A stretch of 64,000 bases of DNA from Mustela lutreola (lineage: Eukaryota > Chordata > Mammalia > Carnivora > Mustelidae). The stretch is taken from assembly GCF_030435805.1 (NCBI RefSeq), contig NC_081291.1:10997001-11061000 (forward strand), read 5' to 3'. This document shows positions 1-12,610 of this stretch, in pieces. Under the pieces are notes generated by a model. The model was not told the DNA's origin and did no database searches. It saw only the letters and a list, made by a program, of their open reading frames with translations. The stretch's first letter is position 1, and each line of letters begins with the position of its first letter. A program made the translations under genes and the position numbers.

Positions 1-142
1 GTAGCAAGCTGAGACTGCTTCAGCTAGCCGGAGATCAGCTAGATAGCTGATCTAAAGATTGCAAACACCTGAAAATCCATCGGCAGATCGAAGAGAAGAA
101 GAACAGCAATTCTGGAAACAGAAAAACAACCACTTTCTGAAA

Positions 143-144
143 GG
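143..144 (+). other. Putative exon-exon junction in L1 5'UTR
   Basis: Here AAAG is joined directly to GTGTTTTC. In the related 5'UTR at 26659-27787 the same two sequences are separated by 899 bases that begin GTAGGA and end in a T-rich tract plus CTTAG. This is the layout expected if the parental RNA was spliced before reverse transcription. The two possible break points share AGGT, so a microhomology deletion remains possible. Confidence 0.65.
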
Positions 145-365
145 TGTTTTCTTTTTTAAAAAATTCTTTTCTTTTCTTTTCTTTTTTTTTTCTTTTCTTT
201 TTGTTTTTTTTTCTTTCTTTCTTCCTTTTTGAACCTCTTTTTATCCCCTTTCTCCCCACTCACGATTTTGGATCTCTTCTAATTGGGTTAAAGCATATTT
301 TCCTGGGGTTGTTGCCACCCTTTTAGTATTTTACTTGCCCCTTCATTTAGTCTTATCTGGACAAA

Positions 366-1283
366 ATGACAAGACGTAAAAATTCAACACAAAAAAAAGA
401 ACAAGAGGCAGTACCGAAGGCTAGGGACCTAATCAATACAGACATCAGTAATATGTCAGATCTAGAGTTAAGAATGACAATTCTCAAGGTTCTAGCCGGG
501 CTCGAAAAAGGCATGGAAGATATTAGAGAAACCCTCTCGAGAGATATAAAAGCACTTTCTGGAGAAATAAAAGAACTAAAATCTAACCAAGGTGAAATCA
601 AAAAAGCTATTAATGAGGTGCAATCAAAAATGGAGGCTCTAACTGCTAGGATAAATGAGGCAGAAGAAAGAATTAGTGATATAGAAGACCAAATGACAGA
701 GAATAAAGAAGCTGAGCAAAAGAGGGACAAACAGCTACTGGACCACGAGGGGAGAATTCGAGAGATAAGTGACACCATAAGACGAAACAACATTAGAATA
801 ATTGGGATTCCAGAAGAAGAAGAAAGTGAGAGGGGAGCAGAAGGTATACTGGAGAGAATTATTGGGGAGAATTTCCCCAATATGGCAAAGGGAACGAGCA
901 TCAAAATTCAGGAGGTTCAGAGAATGCCCCTCAAAATCAATAAGAATAGGCCCACACCCCGTCACCTAATAGTAAAATTTACAAGTCTCAATGACAAAGA
1001 GAAAATCCTGAAAGCAGCCCGGGAAAAGAAGTCTGTAACATACAATGGTAAAAATATTAGATTGGCAGCTGACTTATCCACAGAGACCTGGCAGGCCAGA
1101 AAGAGCTGGCATGATATTTTCAGAGCACTAAACGAGAAAAACATGCAGCCAAGAATACTATATCCAGCTAGGCTATCATTGAAAATAGAAGGAGAGATTA
1201 AAAGCTTCCAGGACAAACAAAAACTGAAAGAATTTACAAATACCAAACCAGCTCTACAGGAAATATTGAAAGGGGTCCTCTAA
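366..1283 (+). CDS. L1 ORF1 protein (open, 305 codons)
   Basis: ORF1p is the trimeric RNA-binding chaperone of the L1 ribonucleoprotein. This frame is uninterrupted and of normal size for mammalian ORF1p. It has a basic N-terminus (MTRRKN), a long charged heptad-rich stretch at about residues 50-150 typical of the coiled coil, a central RRM-like region that includes RRNNIRIIGIPEEEE, and a C-terminal domain with TWQARKSWHDIF and MQPRILYPARLS. The chosen ATG is the first in frame and matches the start in the beta copies (MSRRRN, MTRRRN). ORF2 begins 80 bases after the stop. It is a mobile-element gene rather than a host gene. Whether it is expressed cannot be told from sequence. Confidence 0.9.
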   Translation: MTRRKNSTQKKEQEAVPKARDLINTDISNMSDLELRMTILKVLAGLEKGMEDIRETLSRDIKALSGEIKELKSNQGEIKKAINEVQSKMEALTARINEAEERISDIEDQMTENKEAEQKRDKQLLDHEGRIREISDTIRRNNIRIIGIPEEEESERGAEGILERIIGENFPNMAKGTSIKIQEVQRMPLKINKNRPTPRHLIVKFTSLNDKEKILKAAREKKSVTYNGKNIRLAADLSTETWQARKSWHDIFRALNEKNMQPRILYPARLSLKIEGEIKSFQDKQKLKEFTNTKPALQEILKGVL

Positions 1284-1362
1284 GCAAAGAGAGAGCCTAC
1301 AAGTGGTAGACCAGAAAGGAACAGAGACCATATACAGTAACAGTCACCTTACAGGCAATACA

Positions 1363-4300
1363 ATGGCACTAAATTCATATCTCACAATAGTTACCCTGAA
1401 TGTGAATGGGCTAAATGCCCCTGTCAAAAGACACAGGGTATCAGAATGGATAAAAAAACAAAACCCATCTATATGTTGCCTCCAAGAAACACATTTTAAG
1501 CCCGAAGACACCTCCAGATTTAAAGTGAGGGGGTGGAAAAGAATTTACCATGCTAATGGACATCAGAAGAAAGCAGGACTGGCAATCCTTATATCAGATC
1601 AATTAGATTTTAAGCCAAAGACTATAATAAGAGATGAGGAAGGACACTGTATCATACTCAAAGGGTCTGTCCAACAAGAAGATTTAACAATTTTAAATAT
1701 CTATGCCCCCAATGTGGGAGCAGCCAACTATATAAACCAATTAATAACAAAATCAAAGAAACACATCAACAATAATACAATAATAGTAGGGTACTTTAAC
1801 ACTCCCCTCACTGAAATGGACAGGTCATCCAAGCAAAAGATCAGCAAGAAAATAAAGGCCTTAAACGACACACTGGACCAGATGGACATCACGGATATAT
1901 TCAGAATATTTCATCCCAAAGCAACAGAATACACATTCTTCTCTAGTGCACATGGAACATTCTCCAGAATAGATCACATCCGCGGTCCTAAATCAAGACT
2001 CAACCGGTATCAAAAGATTGGGATCATTCCCTGCATATTTTCAGACCACAATGCTCTAAAGCTAGAACTCAACCACAAAAGGAAATTTGGAAAGAACCCA
2101 AATACATGGAGACTAAACTGAATCCTTCTAAAGAATGAATGGGTCAACCGGGAAATTAAAGCAGAATTGAAAAGAATCATGGAAACAAATGATAATGAAA
2201 ATACAACGGTTCAAAATCTGTGGGACACAACAAAGGCAGTCCTGAGAGGAAAATATATAGCGGTACAAGCCTTTCTCAAGAAACAAGAAAGGCTGAGGTA
2301 CACAACCTAACCCTACACCTAAAGGAGCTGGAGAAAGAACAAGAAAGAAACCCTAAGCCCAGCAGGAGAAGAGAAATCATAAAGATCAGAGCAGAAATCA
2401 ATGAACTAGAAACCAAAAAATCAATAGAACAAATCAACGAAACTAAGAGCTGGTTCTTTGAAAGAATTAATAAAATTGATAAACCCCTGGCCCGACTTAT
2501 CAAAGAGAAAAGAGAAAGGACCCAAATAAATAAAATCATGAGTGAAAGAGGAGAGATCACAACTAACACCAAAGAAATACAAACTATTATAAGAACATAC
2601 TATGAGCAACTCTACGCCAATAAATTTGACAATCTGGAAGAAATGGATGCATTCCTAGAAACATATAAACTACCACAACTGAACCAGGAAGAAATAGAAA
2701 GACTGAACAGACCCATAACCAGTAAGCAGATTGAAACAGTCATTAAAAATCTCCAAACAAACAAAAGCCGACAGCTTCCTGGGGGAATTCTATCAAACAT
2801 TTAAAGAAGAACTAATTACTATTCTCCTGAAACTGTTCCAAAAAATAGAAATGGAAGGAAAACTTCCAAACTCATTTTATGAGGCCAGCATCACCTTGAT
2901 CCCAAAACCAGACAAGGATCCCACCAAAAAAGAGATCTATAGACCGATATCCTTGATGAACACAGATGCGAAAATACTCAACAAAATACTAGCCAATAGG
3001 ATTCAACAGTACATTAAAAAGATTATTCACCACGACCAAGTGGGATTTATTCCAGGGCTGCAAGGTTGGTTCAACATCCGCAAATCAGTCAATGTGATAC
3101 AACACATCAATAAAAGAAAGAACAAGAACCATATGATACTCTCAATAGATGCTGAAAAAGCATTTGACAAAGTACAACATCCCTTCCTGATCAAAACTCT
3201 TCAAAGTGTAGGGATAGAGGGCACATACCTCAATATCATCAAAGCCATCTATGAAAAACCCACCGCAAATATCATTCTCAATGGAGAAAAACTGAAAGCT
3301 TTCCCGCTAAGGTCAGGAACACGGCAGGGATGTCCACTATCACCACTGCTATTCAACATCGTACTAGAGGTCCTAGCCTCAGCAATCAGACAACAAAAGG
3401 AAATTAAAGGCATCCAAATCAGCAAAGAAGAAGTCAAATTATCACTCTTTGCAGATGATATGATACTATATGTGGAAAACCCAAAAGACTCCACTCCAAA
3501 ACTGCTAGAACTTATACAGGAATTCAGTAAAGTGTCAGGATATAAAATCAATGCACAGAAATCAGTTGCATTTCTCTACACCAACAGCAAGACAGAAGAA
3601 AGAGATATTAAGGAGTCAATCCCATTTACAATTGCATCCAAAACCATAAGATACCTAGGAATAAACCTAACCAAAGAGACACAGAATCTATACTCAGAAA
3701 ACTATAAAGTACTCATGAAAGAAATTGAGGAAGACACAAAGAAATGGAAAAATGTTCCATGCTCCTGGATTGGAAGAATAAATATTGTGAAAATGTCTAT
3801 GCTACCTAAAGCAATCTACACATTTAATGCAATTCCTATCAAAGTACCATCCATCTTTTTCAAAGAAATGGAACAAATAATTCTAAAATTTATATGGAAC
3901 CAGAAAAGACCTCGAATAGCCAAAGGGATATTGAAAAAGAAAGCCAACGTTGGTGGCATCACAATTCCGGACTTCAAGCTCTATTACAAAGCTGTCATCA
4001 TCAAGACAGCATGGTACTGGCACAAAAACAGACCCATAGATCAATGGAACAGAATAGAGAGCCCAGAAATAGACCCTCAAATCTATGGTCAACTAATCTT
4101 CGACAAAGCAGGAAAGAATGTCCAATGGAAAAAAGACAGCCTTTTCAATAAATGGTGCTGGGAAAATTGGACAGCCACATGCAGAAAAATGAAATTGGAC
4201 CATTTCCTTACACCACACACAAAAACAGACTCAAAATGGATGAAGGACCTCAATGTACGAAAGGAATCCATCAAAATCCTTGAGGAGAACACGGGCAGCA

Positions 4301-5169
4301 ACCTCTTCGACCTCTGCCGCAGCAACATCTTCCTAGGAACAACGCAAAAGGCAAGGGAAGCAAGGGAAAAAATGAACTATTGGGATTTCATCAAGATCAA
4401 AAGCTTTTGCACAGCAAAGGAAACAGTTAACAAAATCAAAAGACAACTGACAGAATGGGAGAAGATATTTGCAAACGACATATCAGATAAAGGACTAGTG
4501 TCCAGAATCTATAAAGAACTTAGCAAACTCAACACCCAAAGAACAAATAATCCAATCAAGAAATGGGCAGAAGACATGAACAGACATTTCTGCAAAGAAG
4601 ACATCCAGATGGCGAACAGACACATGAAAAAGTGCTCCATATCACTCGGCATCAGGGAAATACAAATCAAAACCACAATGAGATATCACCTCACACCAGT
4701 CAGAATGGCTAAAATCAACAAGTCAGGAAATGACAGATGCTGGCGAGGATGCGGAGAAAGGGGAACCCTCCTACACTGTTGGTGGGAATGCAAGCTGGTG
4801 CAGCCACTCTGGAAAACAGCATGGAGGTTCCTCAAAATGTTGAAAATAGAACTGCCCTATGACCCAGCAATTGCACTATTGGGTATTTACCCTAAAGATA
4901 CAAATGTAGTGATCCAAAGGGACACATGCACCCGAATGTTTATAGCAGCAATGTCCACAATAGCCAAACTATGGAAAGAACCTAGATGTCCATCAACAGA
5001 TGAATGGATCAAGAAGATGTGGTATATATACACAATGGAATACTATGCAGCCATCAAAAGAAATGAAATCTTGCCATTTGCGACAACATGGATGGAACTA
5101 GAGCGTATCATGCTTACCGAAATAAGTCGAGCAGAGAAAGACAACTATCATATGATCTCCCTGATATGA
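1363..5169 (+). pseudogene. L1 ORF2 (endonuclease-reverse transcriptase), broken
   Basis: ORF2p nicks target DNA and reverse-transcribes L1 RNA. The N-terminal AP-endonuclease domain starts MALNSYLTIVTLNVNG and keeps LQETHF and SDHNALKLEL, but the usual GDFN metal-binding motif reads GYFN, so a catalytic Asp is replaced. The reverse-transcriptase domain has [12 protein letters not shown] near 3453. The C-terminal Cys-rich motif CWRGCGERG...HCWWEC near 4740 is complete. The frame is interrupted by a stop at about 2119, a frameshift near 2290 and a small deletion with a frame change near 2760. From 2770 to 5169 it is open. The element is a recent but dead copy. Confidence 0.93.
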
Positions 5170-5504
5170 GGAAGTGGTGATGCAACATGGAGGCTTAAGT
5201 GGGTAGAAGAAGAATAAATGAAACAAGATGGGATTGGGAGGGAGACAAACCATAAGTGACTCTTAATCTCACAAAACAAACTGAGGGTTGCCGGGGGGGA
5301 GGGGGTTTGGGAGAAGGGGGTGGGATTATGGACATTGGGGAGGGTATGTGCTTTGGTGAGTGCTGTGAAGTGTGTAAACCTGGTGATTCACAGACCTGTA
5401 CCCCTGGGGATAAAAATATATGTTTATAAAAAATAAAAAATTAAAAAAAAATCTTATAAAAAATAAATAAATAAATAAATAATTTATACTTGAAGCAGAC
5501 TTTG

Positions 5505-5693
5505 TAGTAGACAGAATAAGGATTTCCAAAAGATGTCCACATCCTTATCCAATTTTTTTTTTTCTACCTAGCAAGGGGAATGCAGCTAGTAGATGGAATA
5601 AGGCTGCTAAACCATAGTCTTGATATAAAAAATATAATCCTGGGTTATCTAGATGGGAATAGTGTAATAACAATGGTCTTCTAAATATGGAAA
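5505..5693 (+). mobile_element. Fragment of an old LTR element, MaLR/MLT1-like (tentative)
   Basis: It contains GTAGTAGACAGAATAAGG, then TTTCCAAAAGATGTCCACAT, and farther on a GGTTATCTAGATGGGAATAG block, which match the first third of the better preserved element at 25393-25857. It ends where the beta L1 begins. It is an old non-coding fossil, and the family is named from memory. Its position relative to neighbours mirrors unit B, so it may also be part of the OR segmental duplication. Confidence 0.4.
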
Positions 5694-7763
5694 GGGGGGA
5701 GGACAAGATGGCGGGGAAGTAAGAAGAGGCGCCATTTCAACATGTACCCTAAAGTGAGCTGATTACCTACCAAAGAACTCCAATTACCCATGATTTCATG
5801 AAATCAGCCTGAGATCAGAATTATACACGTCTGGATCACTACAGGGGCAGAAGACGCCAGTGGGCAGGTAAAGCGGAATGGGAACATTGGACTGATATCG
5901 GAAGATAAACAAAAGGGGGAGGGAGCCACCAGAGGTGACCGATTGGAAAGCTATACCTCTAATGAGAGTGCCCTGCATCTGGGGACCAGCATTAACTTGG
6001 AGACTGGTTGAAAGCACTCCAAAAGAGCAAGGGATTGTGTGTGGGGGAATTGTGGGAATTGGGGAAGCTGGGAACGGGGGCTTAAGTCCCCGATCCAGGA
6101 CGGCCTCCCCTAGAGCTGAGCCAGAGAGAGTGCGGCTGAGAAACCAGGTCTTGGTCCCTGAGCCACCAGTGCACCTGAGAATGCATGGGGTCTGGCTCCT
6201 GTGAGGAGCTGGGAGCCTAGGCAGACAGCTGAATTCAGAGCCATGCTACAGAGCCTGAGACGCGCATGCCCCTCACCCTTCCCTGAGAGAGGTACACAAA
6301 GGCCCAGCCCAGTGCTCTTAGACCTGCCCCATTGTATCAGAGCCTGAGACGCAAGTGACCCACACCCACCCCTCAGAGAGGTGAGCACAAGCCTGGAGCT
6401 CTTCGACCCAGAAAGACCAGGCACTACAAGCCTGGGCCAGCAGGAAAATCTCAGTGTGTGATTGCTGCTTGGAACCACTCTGGCGGTCTGGAGCTACCCA
6501 GACAGCTGCCACTGCCATGATTTTGGGTACAAGCAGAAGATCCTGTGTCCCCAGGGACCGCGACTTGGAACCTATTCTGCCAGCGGCCAAGGGGAAATTT
6601 ATATGAACACTGAAGCACCCACAGGGGAGCAGACTGAGGCTTCTCTCTGAGAGGGAGGTCAGGGTGCAGTTTGCTTTCTTCTAAACCTACAAAAACCAAC
6701 AAAAGTGGTCAAGGCAAGAGGAAAAAAAAAAAAGTGTACAAACATAAAAACCTCCAGAGAACAAAAGCCTGAAAAAAATGGTTTCCTCAGAGCCAACTCC
6801 CTTGAGGGGGACTGGAGGACTTAACACAGGGAACATCATTGGCTGAAAACTCACGTGGCAGGTCCCTCCCCCAGAAAACCAACCAGGAAAGAAAAAAAAA
6901 AAAAGACTACAAGAGAACCACCACCACTACTTCATAGGACAAATTTTATTTTTAATTTGTTTCCACTATTCTGGCTCATTTTTTATATAGATAATTTTTT
7001 AACCTATTTACCATCACAGCGAGCTGTCCAGTACATCAAATTCCATAATAACCTTCTAACCTGAACTTTTTGACACATACACCTGTTTTTTTTTCTTTTG
7101 CATTTCTATTTTTTGAATTTCTTCTTTTGAATTTTAGTTTAGTTTAGTCTAGTTTATTCCTTCTTTATTTTTATTTTCTAATATTCATATAGAGTTAAAC
7201 TTCAAGGTAATCCCCTTCCCCCAATCAATGCCATCCCTATAGGTAAACCAATTTTTAGTCCCCTTTATCTTAGGAAAGTTGAGTCCTTTAACAAAGAAAT
7301 CAAGATACATCCAGGAAGGATCAAAACAAAGTTCCTCGTCCACACTGAGAGTTTATAACCACTCTCCCATCTTTTTCTTCCACCAGTGTTTCTGTGTTTT
7401 TGTGTTTGTCCTGATAGTATATAAATCTTACACTTGGGATACTTTTTGAGGTTTTTCCTTTATTTGCATATATCTATATCTATATCTATCTATCTATATA
7501 TTATCTCTGTCATATACTTTTATCAGACTTTTTATTGTTTCTGTTTGTATATTTTATAAATCTTACCTTGGGGCCCATTTGGGCTTAACCTTCTCTTTTA
7601 TATTCCATATTTTCCTGTCTCTCTCTCTCTTTTTTTCTTTTTCTTTTCTTTATTCTCTCATTTGTGTGGGGAATCCTGATTGCTCAGAAGTGTTCCAGGG
7701 TGCACCTTGACTGCACCATGGTCAATACATCCAGCTACATCCATTCAGTCATCTCTTACCAAA
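5694..7763 (+). promoter_or_regulatory. L1 beta 5'UTR / internal promoter region
   Basis: The first 2 kb of the element carries no coding frame with support. CAAGATGGCGG at 5704-5714 matches the YY1 motif that positions transcription at the L1 5' end in other mammals, and the same motif sits at 26673-26683 in the alpha family. The later part is T-rich and includes a (TATC)n tract near 7470-7510. Promoter activity is inferred from the family. The copy is old and probably silent. Confidence 0.6.
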
Positions 7764-8680
7764 ATGTCTAGGAGAAGGAATGCCCTACAGAGCAAAAATA
7801 CAGATGATGGACCTTCTGCAACAGAGCTAACAGCTATCAACATAGACAATATGTCGGAAAGAGAATTCAGGCTAACAATTATCCGGGGAATAGGTAGGTT
7901 GGAGAAAACCATGGAAGACCAAACAGAATTGATTAGGGCAGAACAGAAAGTGACCATACAGGATGTTCACAATGTTAGGTCAGAGCTGAAAGCTACCAGT
8001 GATGAGGTTCACAATGCTCTCAATAACTTTCAATCTAATCTAAATTCTCTCAAAGCTAGGGTAACAGAGACAGAAGATAGAATTAGTGATCTAATTCTAT
8101 CACTAGAATTAGAGAGAAAGGATCAGTAGGAAGCCTGGAACAAACAGCTTAGAAGCCATGAAAACATAATCTGGGAAATAAATGATGCCATGAAACATTC
8201 CAACGTCAGAATTATTGGAATCCATGAAGAGGAGGGTAAAAAAAAAGTCTAGAAGATAGAGTGGAAGAAGTTCTTCATGAAAATTTTCCCAAACACGCAA
8301 ATGGAAACAGCGTTCATGTACTAGAGGCCAAACGGTCTCCACCCAAGATTATAGATTTCAAAGAAAAATCAAGGCACCTGATAGTCAAATTGAGGAATCA
8401 TAATTGTAGATATAATCTCTTGAAAGCTGCTAGGACAAAGTGGCTCCTTACTTACAAAGGAAAGCCCATCAGAATAACATCAGACTTGTCCACAGAGACC
8501 TCGCAAGACCGAAAGGGCTGGCAAGATATATTCAGGGCACTAAATGAGAGGAACATGCAGCCAAGAATACCTTATCCAGCAAGACTGACATTCAAAATGG
8601 ATGGAGAGATAAAGAGTTTCAAAGACCAGCAAGGCTTAAAAGACTATGCAACCACCAAGCCGACACTGCAGGAAATATAA
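7764..8680 (+). pseudogene. L1 beta ORF1, broken
   Basis: Starts MSRRRNALQSKNTDDGPS and follows the ORF1p pattern: an N-terminal coiled-coil stretch, then an RRM/C-terminal region (TSQDRKGWQDIFRALNERN, ending TTKPTLQEI). A premature stop lies at about 8127, and the frame is lost again before the second open stretch that begins near 8261. A 20-base piece of the coiled-coil region has been replaced by an inverted copy of the adjacent bases (8076-8101), which makes a small hairpin. Confidence 0.9.
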
Positions 8681-8774
8681 AGGGGGGTTCTATAAAAGAG
8701 AAAAAATCCTACAAATAGCATTGAACAGAAATATAGAGACAATCTACAGAAATAAAGAATTCAAAGGTAACATG

Positions 8775-11700
8775 ATGTCAATAAAAACGTATCTATCAAT
8801 AATCACTCTCAATGTGAATGGCCCAAATGTACCCATAAAACGACAGGACCCATCCATATGTTGTCTACAAGAGACCCATTTTGAACCTAAAGATACACCC
8901 AGACTGAAAGTGAAGGGATGGAGAAGCATCTTTCATGCCAGTGGGCCTCAAGAAAAGGCCAGGGTAGCAATTCTCATATAAGATAAATTAGATTTTAAAC
9001 TAAAGACTGTAGTCAGAGATACAGAAGGACACTACATCATTCTTAAAGGGACTATCCACCAAGATGGTCTAACAATTGTAAATATCTATGCCTCCAATAT
9101 GGGAGCAGCCAATTACATAAGAAAACTGTCAGTCAAGATGAAGAGTCATATTGATATGAATACATTAATAGGAGATCTTAATATGCCTCTCTCAGAAATA
9201 GATCATCGAAGCAGAAAATCAATAAAGAAAAAGAGCATTGAATGACACATTGGACCAGATGGACCTCATAGATATATACAGAACATTCCACCCTAAAACA
9301 ACAGAATACTCATTCTTCTCAAGAATAGAAGAAGGTTCCAGAATAGACCACATACTGGGCCATAAATCAAAACTCAACCGATATCAAAAGACTGAGATTA
9401 TTCCCTGCATATTCCCAAATCATGTGCTTTGAAACTGGAGCTCAATCACAAGGAAAAGTTCAGAAGGAACTCAAACACCTGGAAGCTAAGTACCACCATG
9501 CTTAAGAATGCTTGTATCAACCAGGATATCAAAGAAGAACTGAAACAATTCAGGGAAACCAATGAGAATGAAGACACTTCGGTCCAAAACCTATGGAATA
9601 CAGCAAAGTCCTTCCTAGGGGGGGGAATACATAGCCATCCAAACCTCCCTCAAAAAATTGAAAAATCCAGAACACAGCAGCTGTCTCTACACCTTAAAGA
9701 ACTGGAAAATCAACAAATCAAACCAACTCCACACATAAGAGTGAAATCATCAAGATTAGAGCTGAGATCAATGAGGTAGAAACCAGAGATACAGTAGAAC
9801 ATATCAATGAAAGGAAATTAGTGAAACATATCAATGAAGCTGGTTTTTTAAAGGAATCACTAAGATCGATAAAACATTGGCCACAATAATCCAGAAGAAA
9901 AGAGAGGAGAAACCCATATTAATAAAATTATGAATGAAAAGGGAAAGATCACAACTAACACCAAGGAAGTAGAAACAATCATCAAAAGTTATTACAACAT
10001 TTAGATACCAATAAGCTAAGCAACCAAGATGAAATGGATGCATTCCTGGAAAACTATAAATTCTGAAAATTGAACCAGGAAGAAATACACAACCTGAAGA
10101 GACCAATATCTAGTAATGAGATTGAAGAAGTGATCAAAAACATCCCCAAAAACAAGATCCCAGGATCTGATGGATTCCCTGGGGGAATTCTACCAGACAT
10201 TCAAAGAAGAAATAACACCTATTCTCCTGAATCCATTTCAAAAACTTGAAGCAGAAGGAAAACTTCCAGACTCTTTTTAGCCAGCATTATCCTGATCCCC
10301 AAACCAGGGGATCCAACCAGAAAGGAGAATTTCAGACCAATATCCCTGATAAATATGGATGCTAAGATTCTCAACAAGATCCTAGCAAACAGGATCCAAC
10401 AGCACATTAAAAAGATTATCCACCATGACCAGGTAAGATTCATTCCTGGGCTACAAGGATGGTTCAACATTCGCAAATCAATCAATGGGATAGAACAAAT
10501 TAATAAGAAAAGGGAGAAGAATCAAATGGCCCTCTCAATAGACGCAGAAAAAGCATTTGACAAAATCCAGCATCAGTTCCTGATTAAAGCGCTTCAAAGT
10601 ATAGGCATAGAGGGAACATTCCTGAACTTTATCAAATTTATCTATGAAAGACCCACAGTAAATACATCCTCAATGGGAAAAAAGCTTTCAGCCTTCCTGT
10701 TGAGATCAGGAACATGACAAGGATGCCCACTCTCACTACTCTTGCTCAGCATAGTATTAGAAGTCCTAGCAACAGCAAGCAGACAACAAGAGGAAACAAA
10801 AGGTATCCAGACTGGCAATGAAGAAGTCAAACTCTCTCTCTTCGCAGATGAAATGATTCTTTATATGGAAAGCCCAAAACACTTCAACCCCAAACTACTA
10901 GAACTCATACAGCAATTCAGTAACATGGCAGTATACAAAGTCAATGTACAGAAATCAGTGGCTTTCTTATACACTAACAATGAAAATACAGAAAGGGAAA
11001 TTAGAGAATTGATTCCATTTACTATAGCACCAAGAACCATAAGATACCTGTGAATAAACCTAATCAAAAAGGTAAAGGAACTGTACTCGTCAACTACAGA
11101 ACACTCATGAAAGAAATTGAAGAAGACACAAAAAGATGGAAGACCTTTCCATGCTCTTGGATCGGAAGAATAAATATTGTTAAAATGTCTCTACTGTCTA
11201 GAGCAATCTATAATTTTAATGCCATTCCAATCAAAATTATTTCGGTATTTTTCAAAGAGCTGGAATAAATAATCCAAAAATTTGTATGGAATCAGAAGAG
11301 ACCCCAAATCGCTAAGAAAATGTTGAAAAACAAAAATAAAACTGGGCACATCACGTTACCTGATTTCAAGCTTTACTACAAAGTTGTGATCACCAGGACA
11401 GCATGGTCCTGGCATAAAAACAGACACATAAACCAGTGGAACAGAGTGGAGAGCTCAGATATGGACGCTGAACTCTATGGACAATTAATCTTCGACAAAA
11501 CAGGAAAAATATACAGTGGAAAAAAGAGAGTCTCTTCAATAAATGGTGCTGGGAAAACTGGACAGCTATATGTAGAAGAATGAAATTCGACCATTCTCTT
11601 ACACCATACACATAGATAAACTCAAGATGGATAAAAGACCTCAACGTGAGACAGGAATCCATCAGAATCCTAGAGGAGAACATAGGCAGTAATCTCTTCG

Positions 11701-12610
11701 ATATCAGCCACAGCAACTTCTTTCAAGATATGTCTCCAAAGGCAAAGGAAACAAAAGCGAAAATAAACTTTTGGGACTTCATCAAAATCAAAAGCTTCTG
11801 CACATCAAAGGAAACAGTCAACAAAACAAAGAGGCAACCCATTGAATGGGAGAAGATATTTGGAAATGACAGTACAGACAAAAGGTTTATATCCAAGATC
11901 TATAAAGAACACCTCAAACTCAACACACACAAAACAGACTATCATATCAAAAAATGAGCAGAAAATATGAAGACACTTCTCCAATGAAAACATACAAATG
12001 GCTATCAGACACATGAAAAAATGTTCATCATCTCTAGCCATCAGGGAGATTAAAATAAAAACCACATTGAGGTACCACCTTACACCAGTTAGAATGGCCA
12101 AAATTAGCAAGACAGGAAACAACATGTGTTGGAGAGGATGTGGAGAAAGGGGAACCCTCTTCCACTGTTGGTGGAAATGCAAGTTGGTGCAGCTACTTTG
12201 GAGAACAGTGTGGAGATTCCTCATGAAATTAAAAATAGAGCTTCCCTATGACCCTGTCATTGCACTACTGGGTATTTACCCCAAAGATACAGATGGAGTG
12301 ATAAGAAGGGCCATATGTACCCCAATGTTTATAGCAGCAATGGCCACGGTCACCAAACTTTGGAAAGAACCAAGATGCCCTTCAACTGACGAATGGAAGA
12401 TGTGGTCCATAGACACTATGGAGTTTTATGCCTTCATCATAAAGGACGAATACTGATGAATGGAAGATGTCGTCCATATACACTATGGAGTATTATGCCT
12501 CCATCAGAAAGGATGAACACCCAACATTTTTAGCAACTTTGACAGGACTGGAAGAGATTATGCTGAGTGAAATCAGTCAAGCAGGGAGAATCAATTACCA
12601 TATGGTTTAA
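8775..12610 (+). pseudogene. L1 beta ORF2, heavily broken
   Basis: Begins MSIKTYLSIITLNVNGPN. Relative to the beta copy at 53672-59253 it lacks ten codons after VPIKR. Recognisable endonuclease (LQETHFEPKD), reverse-transcriptase ([19 protein letters not shown] changed to FADE) and Cys-rich C-terminal parts (CWRGCGERG...HCWWKC) lie in order but in about ten separate open stretches. A diverged tandem duplication of about 67 bases sits near the end of the frame (12388-12521). Confidence 0.92.
12388..12521 (+). repeat. Tandem duplication inside L1 ORF2
   Basis: Two adjacent copies of about 67 bases, 12388-12453 and 12454-12521, each run from GAATGGAAGATGT to a lysine/aspartate-rich AAAGGA-GAA segment. 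They differ at several positions, so the duplication is not very recent, or the second copy was converted by another L1. Confidence 0.75.

Larger units (their letters stand above)
1..5482 (+). mobile_element. LINE-1, family alpha, nearly full length
   Basis: A non-LTR retrotransposon running from the 5'UTR (cut by the window edge; comparison with 26659 suggests about 30 bases are missing) through ORF1 (366-1283) and ORF2 (1363-5169) to a 3'UTR and A-rich tail at about 5410-5482. The 3' terminus, GGGGATAAAAATATATGTTT followed by A-rich sequence, marks the alpha type and recurs at 44761, 47870-48300, 48067 and 57480. The 5'UTR is much shorter than in the other alpha copy because an 899-base block present at 26827-27725 is absent at 143/144. 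ORF1 is open, whereas ORF2 has one stop and two frameshifts, so the copy cannot move by itself. Target-site duplications cannot be checked because the left flank is outside the window. Confidence 0.95.

Noticed and set aside
144-326. Phe-rich frame at the end of the L1 5'UTR
   Set aside because: Translation of a T-rich low-complexity tract.
1-5482. A currently active L1
   Set aside because: ORF2 has a stop and two frameshifts and an endonuclease active-site change, so it is not autonomous.
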